This document shows, piece after piece, positions 1-64,000 of a DNA stretch of 64,000 nt (the stretch's first letter is position 1; the number at the start of each line of letters is the position of its first letter). A program made the position numbers and the translations under genes. The DNA is from Engraulis encrasicolus (taxonomy: Eukaryota > Chordata > Actinopteri > Clupeiformes > Engraulidae), in the NCBI RefSeq assembly GCF_034702125.1, contig NC_085869.1:48322042-48386041 (forward strand), in the 5' to 3' direction. The notes under the pieces are model-generated. The model ran no database searches. It was given only the letters and a program-made list of their open reading frames with translations, and was not told the DNA's origin.

Positions 1-433
1 TCTCCTCTCCTCTCCTCCTGCCCCCTCTTTTCTCCTCTCCTCTCGTCTCCTCTTGCCCCCTCCTCTCCTGCCCCCTCCTCTCCTCTCCTCTCCTGCCCCC
101 TCCTCTCCTCTCCTCTCCTCTCTCCTCTCCTCTCCTCTCCTCTCCCCTTCTCTCCTCTCCTCTCCTCTCCTCTCCTCTCTCTGGCTACACCCCGCTCCTG
201 CCCCCTCTTTTCTCCTCTCCTCTCTTCCCCTCTCCTCTCCTCTCCTCCTGCCCCCTCCTCTCCTCTCCTCTCCTCTCCTCTCCTCTCCTGCCCCCTCCTC
301 TCCTCTCCTCTCCTCTCCTCTCCTCTCCTCTCCTCTCCTCTCCTCTCCTCTCCTCTCCTCTCCTCTCCTCTCCCCTTCTCTCCTCTCCTTACCTCTCCTC
401 TCCCTCCCTCTCCTCTCCTCTCCTGTGTCCTAG
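1..433 (+). repeat. Pyrimidine microsatellite (TCTCC)n with CTGCCCCC variants
   Basis: Almost pure C/T on the + strand up to the acceptor of the first exon. The open frame through it (Leu/Ser/Pro) is a repeat artefact. Confidence 0.9.
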
Positions 434-23416
<22,983 letters not shown>

Positions 23417-23797
23417 CCTCCGGACAGATAACCCACATGCACCTCCTTTGCCTCCTTACCCAGTCCACACCAACCCACCCACAGAGTCCCCACCCACCCC
23501 CAGAGTCCCACACTGCGATTCTGTCTCAGAAACCTTCTGACCTCCGGATAACTCACGTCGCACCCCCCCCCCTCTGGACCCCAACCCCCTTGGTCCCTCG
23601 CTGCAACCAGATGAGGGGCATCAAAGTCTCGTCCGTGTCCAAAATGCTCTCGCTCACTATATAGAGTGCAACAGGTTTGTTTTGTTTCCTACGTAGTGCA
23701 CGATATCGTGACCAAGCAGACATTTTGGATCCCCCCGTCCCTCATAGCAACCAGCCCAGACACCTTGCCTTCACCTGTGTGTGTGTGTGTGTGTACA

Positions 23798-23832
<35 letters not shown>

Positions 23833-24845
23833 TTCTCATGTCATGTTGCTCCTTCATGTTTTTGAGTGTACAGGAAGATGTTATTGTTTGATTTCATTTT
23901 TTATTTTTAATAGGTCTGTCAGATGTTAACAAAACACCTGATTAGACTAGGCACGGTACATTTAGATTTGTTAAACTTTTGTTTTTTAATCTACGTAGTC
24001 TGAAGTAGAGGAGGAGTTTTAGACATACAATGAGTTAATTTACCAAAAAAAGTGACGTTTGCCAAGACATCAGAACATGCAGTGAAGACAGGTTGTGGTG
24101 TGATTTGCCATGTGTTTATCCAGTGGCGTATACAGTATATACTGAAGCACAAGGCTTTGTAGAAGCACAATATCAACTAGTTTCTCCTCAGTGGACCAGA
24201 GCTAACAACCACCATTTGTTTGTGTGTGCAAAATTTGTACTACCATGTGTACCATTTTGTTCTCAGGGCAATGAAAGTGTATAATATCCACATGAATTTA
24301 AAGGAGAAAATGTGTTTTTTTTAGAAAATATTGTGGTGATGACTAGCTGATGAAGAAAAAAAGCTGTTTAGCACTTAAAAACAATAGTGGGGAAACGGTG
24401 CCAATATCAACAGTGTGTGGAAGCTTGACCTGCCTTTCTCATGGCTTAGTTGACAGAGTCTGCCTCAGATGTTCTTACCATTAGACTTCATTAGGGACCA
24501 CTGACATACGCAGTTGAACACAGACACACTCATCCTCCACAAGGGGTGGTGCCAATACCAAGCTCAGACAGTAAAGAAAAGGTCTGCCACATTTCCCCCC
24601 CGTGTAGACATAACTCAGTTGCTGATTAACTTGTCTTGAGGTATCTATCAGCTGTGGTTGGATCAAAAACCTCGCCTGAAGCTCGAATCGACAAACTATT
24701 CTCCAGAGAAGGGGTTACTAACAATGGCCCATTGTCAGGCCTGTATGTATTGCTACTGGCTCCATTATCAGAGGGGGCGGGGGCGGGACATGGCTTAAGA
24801 AAGAAAACGTCCCGTCACAAATTTGCCCATCAACACAACCAATCG

Positions 24846-25062
24846 ATACATCACTTTACACTTATCTTACGCTTCTATCCACAGCGACTGAACAGTTATT
24901 TAGGTACAGGGTATTGGTTACAGTCCCTGGAGGAATGTGAGATTAGGTGCCTTGTTCTAGGCCACTTAAGCTATGGGTCCACGTGTAAGACTGGGATTTG
25001 AACATGTAACCTTCAGATCCCAAGACCAATTCCCTACTTTCAATTAGACCATGGCTTGCCCC
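24846..25062 (-). mobile_element. tRNA-derived SINE, reverse
   Basis: Same family as 9921. Reads ATCTTACGCTTCTATCCACA, then GGGTATTGGTTACAGTCC and GGGATTTGAACATGTAACC (complement of the B box). Confidence 0.75.
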
Positions 25063-25084
25063 TGGCAAGGTGCATGATCTGATT

Positions 25085-25556
25085 GGTGAATCAAATCACA
25101 TTGCACTTGTCTGACGCATTAATCCAGGGATGTCAAAGTCAGGCCTGGGGGCCAAATCTGGCCCACGGGGGCATTTTATTTGGCCCGCGAGATCATTTCA
25201 AATATTTATTACAATTGGCCCACATACACCCTTAATATAAGTTAGTGTATGATTTTAGCCCATTTTTTAAATAATAAATATTATGTTCAGCCTGTGACTT
25301 TGTGAATTTGAGTTTGACATCCCTGCTTTAATCCAAAGCTACTCATTGTCACAGTATTCAGATACAGGGTATTGGTTAGTCTCAGGAGCCATGTGGGGTT
25401 TGGTGCCCTGGTCAAGGGCTCTTCAGCCATGGACGAGGTTGTAGGGAGACCACACACATTCATGATTCCAGCTATTTGTGGGCATGTGATTTGAGCCTGT
25501 GACTCCCTGATCACCAGACCAACTCCCTAACCATTAGGCCATGGGTGCCATTATTA
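25085..25556 (-). mobile_element. tRNA-derived SINE, reverse, interrupted
   Basis: Same family; the tail is split by the hAT element at 25125-25325. Beyond it come GATACAGGGTATTGGTTAGT and CCATTAGGCCATGGG. Confidence 0.75.
25125..25325. mobile_element. hAT-like element inserted in a SINE
   Basis: Ends CAGGGATGTCAAA and GAGTTTGACATCCCTG. The 8-bp duplication CATTAATC (25117-25124) and CTTTAATC (25326-25333) matches at 7 of 8. Both flanks are parts of one SINE tail, so the insertion split it. Confidence 0.8.
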
Positions 25557-27093
25557 GGTCAAGATTGCCCGACAAGGTCAACGTCTACTTTCTCATGCCT
25601 TGGTTTCCCACCCCTCTGCCTACTACAGTAGGCTATGCTATGCTACCAGATTTCAATCCAGCACTTCGGTGTTAAATACCGCATTTGAGCACTTAAAAAA
25701 AAGTGACAATACATTTTGTATGGAATGTTTTTGCATAATCTGTACTTCAGTGCTATCGAGTCAATTCATCTGACACAAGGTCCTGTTACTGTAAAAAGGA
25801 ATCATGGGTAGAGCAATCAAGTGTCAGAACCTGTGTGTCAAGCTCCTCAGTGGCCACACTGTAGAAATGAAAGGTTCCTTCCTCAAAGAACCCTTTAGCT
25901 TGACACAGTGGGGGGAACTTCTAAAATATCTCAGAGGGACTGACATATCCAGATTGGAAGAACCCCAAGGTTTTCCTGAAGGATCTGTTGTTCTCTGATC
26001 TGAAGCTCTGTATTGTATTTACTGTGTGGGGGAACCTTTCAAATAGCCCTGAACAGTGGAAGGTGTGTCTGAACCTTGAGTCTGACCCGTAACCTTTGAC
26101 TTAGGACCTTTAATGGGGTCTTCAGCCCTCACACCGACACACACCTCTGTTCACTGACTGAGTTGGTGGGAAATACCCTGGCTTCATGCAGTAAAAAGAA
26201 ATACTGCCATGAGTTGCTTCTGCCTGTGCACACAACAATGGCGTTTTATTGAAGTTGGTACTAACAGGTTAAATTGCAAATGCCAGGTGCATGTGCTAGA
26301 TATTTCTTAACTTTCAAAGTTTTTATTTTATTTTATGTTATTTTTACAATGGAGCACATCTACCTGACTGCTAAATAATTATCAGCTATGTTTGTGAATG
26401 GGGGGTGGGGGGGGCAAACATGTGGTTCAGCCTATCACTCTCTCTGAAGAACACACCTCTGCAATGTTTTAGCCTACTCATCATAATAACCAGTTATGCA
26501 GGTTGACTGTCTTGTTTGCGTCTAAAAGTGGAGGTACTATAAGGGACAACTCGTATGCAGATTCCCGAAAACTAACTCAATGGTACAGACACCTGCCTGC
26601 ACTTGGGTGTGGTGGGAAGGGGGTTATGGTGTGGTGAATAAGGGAAGGGGAGGGGTCTATGAAGAAATGTAACAGTGTGTGAAAGTTAAAGTAGTTCCTC
26701 CCATCCTTTCCTATTGCTTGTGTCATCCCTCCTCTGTAGATTAAAGTTTCCCAATTGTTAACTTTCGAGGGGCATTTTGCCATTCAACATCTCGATCGAG
26801 ATAATGACCTTTGGATTGTACATTTGTGAGATGCTGAATGAAACTTTCATCATCAATGAGGCCAGGGAAGGATGGGAGGAGCTACTTTGATTTCCACCCA
26901 GTGACTGAGACCTCAGCTCCTTACTGGACAATGCTTGCCTTGCCAAATATCTTCCAGTAGCGTAAGATACCCCATATCCGGCCTACCCAATGCAAAGGAG
27001 TGAGCTCAAGTTCGGTCTCCTAAAGGGGCGTTGTCCCCTCCTTCTTCTCTTTCCATGGCATTTGGGGACGGCTTGCATAAGATGTTGCAGACT

Positions 27094-27307
27094 GATCTCC
27101 AAAAATTCCGTGCTCCTGGACACGGATGTTAAGGACACGAAATCCGTGGATTCCGGGAATCCGGGAATATAGAAAGCACTTTCGTGTGCCCATCACGGAA
27201 AATAATGCTGTGTCTAGGAGCACGGAATTTTGGCAAAATCTGTGCTCCTGGACATGGATTTTGTGTCCTTAACATCCGTGTCCAGGAGCACAGAATTTTT
27301 GGAGATC
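27094..27307. mobile_element. Foldback element with ~55-bp inverted repeats
   Basis: Left arm GATCTCCAAAAATTCCGTGC continues about 55 bases; the right arm is its complement ending GGAGATC. ATGTTGCA occurs just outside both ends and may be an 8-bp duplication. Internal copies of the GAGCACGGAATTTT word add further pairing. Confidence 0.75.
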
Positions 27308-27609
27308 ATGTTGCATGTGCGCAACCGCCATCTACCGTGCTTAGGGAACTCCATTTATTCTCAACCTAAAGTCTTCAAAGGTCTCCTAACTGAAGGTCTC
27401 CTAAAGGGGCATTCACCTGACATCACATGGAAAATCCAGGAAAAGTGCAGGCTTGATGTATCTTACTCTACTAGAAGATGTTTGGCCACACTATGTATCC
27501 TCTTCCTGTGAATCCATCTCAGTAGAGTGTCTCGGTCATGCCCTTGTTGACTGGGCCCATGGGATCTAAGAGCTGACATCTACATCTTGGATCCAGTATC
27601 CATCTGCTA

Positions 27610-27765
27610 TCTGTGAAGATTCTCATTCATCAAGGTCATGTTATCAAAAAGGGTTTAGGTGTAAGCAACTAGGACTTCTTTTTGGAGCTTGGAAGATGTT
27701 CGAAGATCCAAGAAAACGTGCAGTTGCTCACAACTAAAACCCTTTTTTTAACATTCATCTTGTGT
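27610..27765. repeat. Dispersed repeat, copy 1 of 2
   Basis: GAAGATTCTCATTCATCAAG, GGGTTTAGGTGTAAGCAACT and CTCACAACTAAAACCC match the copy at 36465-36650 in order. Confidence 0.55.
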
Positions 27766-28063
27766 AACTTTTACAAGGCTTTTATTTGTCACAGGCGTAG
27801 AATTACAACGTCAAACGTGCAGTGAAATTAGAGAGAGGTTTTTTTGAAAAAATCAGTGGTTGCTGTAGGTCCCATGAGCCTCACTAGAAGGGGCGAGACC
27901 TGGGGTGGATTCCAGAGAGAGACCTAGGCTCTCTATTCTGGTCATTCTGTGGTGGTCATCAATTGGAACATCTTTATCTTGTCCAGTGCCTTGTTATATT
28001 CATACCTGGTTCTCGAGTTTGCATTTGTGGAGAGTGTAAGAGGAAAGGCAAAAAAGCTTACTC

Positions 28064-28349
28064 GGTTACACTTTACTTGACGCCGGTGCCATACGTATGA
28101 CATGACAGTCATAATAGTGTCAAAACAGTTTCATGACAGTCATGGATGAGTCATAAACATTATGTCTGTCATAAACGTTGTATGGTCATGAAAAGTTGAC
28201 ATTTTTAGGATTGTCTTTACCATAACTGAACTCAATAGATAAAATGTTAATGACATGGACATAATATTTATGACACATCCATGACTGCATTATGACACTT
28301 ATGAGACGGTTATGTCATATCTATGATGCCGGCGTCAAGTAGTGTTACC
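28064..28349. mobile_element. MITE-like element
   Basis: Ends GGTTACACTTTACTTGACGC and GCGTCAAGTAGTGTTACC. The body has repeated CATGAC and TCATAA words. About 286 bases, non-coding. Confidence 0.75.
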
Positions 28350-28936
28350 ACTTGCCCTAGCTCTCGTCCACCTTGCAGAGGTGTTTTGGTGGTGTAATGT
28401 GAATATTAAATGATTATAGCAGCAGACAAGATTGGCCCCACTCACTTTGTCAATCAGCTGAACCCCGCCTTACGATGTCTACATTCTTTTGTTAAGTGAG
28501 ATGTGCCAATGCGTGTGTGCGGTATGTATGTGAATGCAGAATGTTTAACAAAACTAGGCCATTTTTTATGTGTGTGCACAAGTGAGTGTGTGCAGTGTGT
28601 GTGTGTGTGCGCGCATGCAGAATCGTGTTCACTCTGAAATCCCATTCTCTTGCACAGATTGAAATGAAATGTCACTTTTCATTTTTTTTATAGCAAAAAG
28701 CACAGTTGTTACAAATTTTACAAAAGATAATTATGACGAATATGGCATGTAAAGTTTATGAAGTGGTGTGATGCAGAGAGCGGGTGAATCTAGCAGTATT
28801 ATACCAGAGAAAGAAAGCTTTTTGCCATTTTGTGACAATCTCATGTGTACCAGATGCTCATGCCAGTTCCTGATGCAGTACCAAATGCTGAGGGCTGTTT
28901 GTCAGCTGAGGTTGGTGTTTTATAATATATAATGAC

Positions 28937-28942
28937 AATAAA
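28937..28942 (+). promoter_or_regulatory. Candidate ankrd44 polyadenylation signal AATAAA
   Basis: Canonical hexamer on the + strand with a GTCTGTTGTTTGTCT-type GU-rich element about 20 bases downstream. It lies before the convergent pikfyve 3' end. Usage is inferred. Confidence 0.4.
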
Positions 28943-29239
28943 AATTTGATTTAACTAAAGGTCTGTTGTTTGTCTCATTTAAGTGGTAAAAAATAGAATC
29001 TTAAGCTTGTATTTCAGTGTGGTGCATCTATGAGTCAGGAGAAGCAGAGGGCAAGCTAGTCTTGCACACCCTTTCATACGCGATTGATCTATGAAGGTTT
29101 TAGATCATGCAAACAACTGTTATTGAACAACTACATTGCTTTTACTCCATGAAATAGCATATAGCCCCCCACACCACCACCTTACCACAAGCAATTGAAC
29201 TATGTTTAAGATGATTTAAAAACTTTTTTATGTAAATCT

Positions 29240-29666
29240 TTAAAGGAACAGACCACCCTTTTTTGATTTTCGCATATTTGCAGTATTTCCCAGCATTGTT
29301 CATGAATGTGCATATCATTTTCTTCTCAGTGTTTTCAGCACGTAGATTTATTGGATCATAATTATTAGTATGGCTTAGCATAATCACTGGAAGTAACTAG
29401 TATCTTTCACATCAAGTGATCACTGGATGGAATTGAATTGCTGTTTTACACTCTGGTGAATTTTACATTCATTTTAAAGTGGTTTATAAGTACATTTGAT
29501 GATGTTTTATTTTGTACCATAGACTTGCATTACTATGCCTAATTTGGCTATACTGTTAAACGGGGCAATGCAAACACATAGACGAAAATGATATGCACAT
29601 TCATGAATAATGCTTGGAAATACTGCAAATATGTGAAAATCAAAAAAGGGTGGTCTGTTCCTTTAA
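29240..29666. mobile_element. Foldback element with ~90-bp inverted repeats
   Basis: Left arm TTAAAGGAACAGACCACCCT, right arm AGGGTGGTCTGTTCCTTTAA, with homology extending about 90 bases inwards. It lies between the two convergent genes. Confidence 0.8.
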
Positions 29667-29774
29667 CCATCAGTACAGCATGCCATTGTATTGGCATAGT
29701 AGTGGAAGGAGACAGAAACACACTACATTTAAAAAATCAGACGGTGCTCAGTTTACATCAAAGTTTTGTTAATA

Positions 29775-29780
29775 TTTAAT
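29775..29780 (-). promoter_or_regulatory. Candidate pikfyve polyadenylation signal ATTAAA
   Basis: On the - strand this reads ATTAAA, about 810 bases past the pikfyve stop codon. It would give a 3' UTR of roughly 0.8 kb. This is inferred from position only. Confidence 0.3.
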
Positions 29781-30593
29781 TACATAATCTCTTTACATAT
29801 ATGACAAAACGTACAGCGTTTTTTTTTAGTTTAAAACACAATTCTAAAGCCTAGTGGCTCAACGGCCATCTTCAGTGCAAATTGTGAGGGGTCTCTTCTA
29901 GAAAGCCAAACAAAACCTCTTTGTCATGGCACAAAGGGACAGAAATGTACAACACCAATTGACAAGGAAATCTTCAACGACCCCACAAACACTTGTGTAC
30001 TGACTGAGAGAGTGTGTAAGTGTGTCTGTGCATAGTCCACCCATTCATCCACCAAGACAGTCACATTCAGTCCAAGGTGCTTTGGATGGCACAGCTGTCT
30101 CTGTGTGTATGTGTGGCTGAGGCACTGGCAGTAGTGAGCTGTACACCAGGAGAGGTTGAGGTGGAGGTGGAGGGCTTGGATGTGCCCCGAGCAGCGTGCT
30201 AATAAGGGGGGGGGGGGGGGGGGCATTTCCTGAGGTGGGATTAATCCAGTGAGCTCCTGAGCAGCTGCTCCTGGCTCCACATCCACCCAGGGAAGAAGGG
30301 AGAGGATGGGGAAAACGTACTCAACACTGCCCCCCTACACTTGAGGGAACCGTACAGTGAGCTCTTGAGCAGGTCCTCAGGTCAACCCAGGAAGAAGGGG
30401 GAGGTAAGGGACAGCACACTTACACTTAACCCCCCAGACTTGATAGAACCTCAGACTAATGGAGTGAGCTCTAGGGTAGAGCTACTGTCTTAAGTTCCAC
30501 CCAGAGAAGAAGGGAGATGTGGGAGTAGGGGACACCCCCACCGCTCCATACACCATCCTTCAGCCCCCCTCCCCTCTCAGTCTCTGCAGGTGT
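29781..30593 (-). other. Probable pikfyve 3' UTR
   Basis: Lies directly after the stop codon on the - strand. It contains an ~18-base G run (+ strand) near 30206-30224 and three tandem ~100-base units that share GTGAGCTC and AGAAGAAGGGAGA-type words, near 30247, 30356 and 30461. No other gene is seen. Confidence 0.5.
30247..30560 (-). repeat. Three-unit tandem repeat in pikfyve 3' UTR
   Basis: Units begin near 30247, 30356 and 30461 on the + strand. Each has a GTGAGCTCxxGAGCAG-like start followed 30-45 bases later by CCCAGxGAAGAAGGG and then a GGGACA/GGAAAA segment. The units have diverged by several substitutions and small indels. Confidence 0.6.
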
Positions 30594-62951
<32,358 letters not shown>

Positions 62952-64000
62952 CTGTACACACACACATACACACATGACAACACAAACACACACACACAGG
63001 ACGCACACACGATGTGTGCGCACAGAACACACACAGAAACAAAACATGCAAGACAAACACACACAAATCAGAGAAAACAGAAAAAGACAACGTTAGAATA
63101 GCAAAATAAAAAATAAAAAAAAATATTATTTCATCTTAGAGCAAAGAAGAAAACATGACACACAAGGCAAGTGGCAGAGACCAACAGGCAGCCAAAGGCT
63201 GTGATTCTCTTGTGAGGTCACTTTAGGCATTAGCTGTTAATCAGTAGCTCGGGAGGGATACCACACGGCACACTCGGAGACATCACAACCACATGCTTAT
63301 TCTGGCACAGGAAGCTGTTCCTCCTGTCCCACACTGAACTGTCCCTTGACTGACATGCAATGAATGAATGAATGAATGAATGAATGAATGAATGAATGAA
63401 TGAATGAATGAATGAATGAATGAATGAATGAATCCTTTCATCTGTCAGTAATGGAGTTATGGAGTTTTGTCAACATGAGATAACTTCAGTCAGTTATAGA
63501 GAGTGTTACCATGAGCTGTATTACAACAACAGAAAGACCTCAGGTTCCTCTCTTTGTGCGTATCATGAGGGGGGACATTTGAACAGCAGGTTGAGCATGA
63601 GAAACTCGATCCTCAGCTGAGGCAATCCCACCACACGCGGTCAGCCTGCACTCAACACTCCACTCCACACCACACCAGCACCACGTCGGTTAAGCAACGC
63701 TGTTTGGTTTCATCAGAACAAGCAGTGACGTCAACCACCTCCACATTTCCCAAGCTCGACACTTACCGTGCTGCGTCTCACACACAAAACACACAACCAC
63801 ACGCCATGCAAAGGTTGTCCTTACTTCTCATTTCTTACTGTCTCTCAGTAGGCCATAGGGAAGAGGATGTGTGAGGAGATGCAAAGACGTCTGGTGATTG
63901 TCAGAGCACCTGCCTGCTCTTTATCACACACTATATATACTCCCCCCACCCCAATTCCTTAAAAAAACTACCCTGAAGTTGGATGGAATGGAAAGTGTTT
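62952..64000 (-). other. pikfyve intron, upstream of exon A
   Basis: No exon carrying the earlier FYVE cysteine pairs was found, so that part of the gene lies beyond the window. Contains a short CA-rich stretch near 62955-63065 and the GAAT repeat. Confidence 0.6.
63358..63434. repeat. (GAAT)n microsatellite
   Basis: About 19 uninterrupted AATG/GAAT units in the first pikfyve intron of the window. Confidence 0.92.

Larger units (their letters stand above)
23417..28950 (+). other. ankrd44 3' UTR and/or intergenic DNA
   Basis: No coding exon was recognised here. The stretch holds a TG repeat near 23776-23830, two SINEs, a nested hAT element, a foldback element at 27094-27307 and a MITE at 28064-28349. 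An AATAAA at 28937-28942 is followed by a GT-rich stretch, so the ankrd44 transcript may extend this far. Nearer polyadenylation sites were not evident. Confidence 0.45.

Noticed and set aside
53..433. Open frame of Leu/Ser/Pro repeats
   Set aside because: It is translation of a TCTCC microsatellite that ends at a splice acceptor.

Overview
This window looks like teleost fish chromosomal DNA. It carries parts of two vertebrate intron-split genes that converge tail to tail. The rest is dinucleotide and pyrimidine microsatellites, tRNA-derived SINEs, an L2-like LINE and many small hAT/MITE-type foldback elements. There is no sign of bacterial or viral gene content: no operons, rRNA, intact tRNA genes or CRISPR. 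The species cannot be fixed from the sequence alone.

Left part (434-23416, + strand): 23 in-phase exons, 919 codons including the stop, encode the C-terminal ~918 residues of ANKRD44 (PP6 regulatory ankyrin repeat subunit B). The first ~190 residues lie upstream of the window. Middle (23417-30593): the ankrd44 3' UTR/intergenic region and then the pikfyve 3' UTR, filled with SINE, hAT and foldback repeats. Right part (30594-62951, - strand): 37 in-phase exons plus a likely 27-nt microexon encode ~1964 residues of PIKFYVE, the phosphatidylinositol 3-phosphate 5-kinase. They run from the last cysteine pair of the FYVE finger, through the DEP, TCP1/chaperonin-like and Cys/His-rich CHK regions, to the complete PIP-kinase domain and stop. 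The N-terminus and most of the FYVE finger lie beyond 64000. Every exon boundary given was checked for GT/AG sites and for continuity of reading phase with its neighbours. The family identities and comparisons with the human proteins are from memory.

The two proteins act separately: ANKRD44 is a scaffold of the PP6 phosphatase, and PIKFYVE makes PI(3,5)P2 on endolysosomes. They share the neighbourhood, not a pathway.

The most unusual signal is a pattern in both genes that I call exon-end echoes. At least seven exons have one or more decayed, partial copies of themselves in the adjacent intron. In most cases the copy is the exon 3' end together with its 5' splice site (after the exons ending at 12698, 14722, 32912, 40448 and 52402). 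There is an exon-end copy without its donor after 2587, and a copy of an acceptor plus exon start before 9642. A weaker acceptor copy lies near 59529. One copy (13288-13338) is a 51-bp, open, phase-0 cassette flanked by AG and GT. Other notable items are a 27-nt candidate pikfyve microexon, a 1.3-kb nested palindrome in an ankrd44 intron, a ~227-bp near-perfect palindrome in a pikfyve intron, a LINE that begins within about 30 bp of a pikfyve donor site, acceptors fed by TG repeats instead of pyrimidine tracts, and several hAT elements with clear 8-bp target duplications, one nested inside a SINE.
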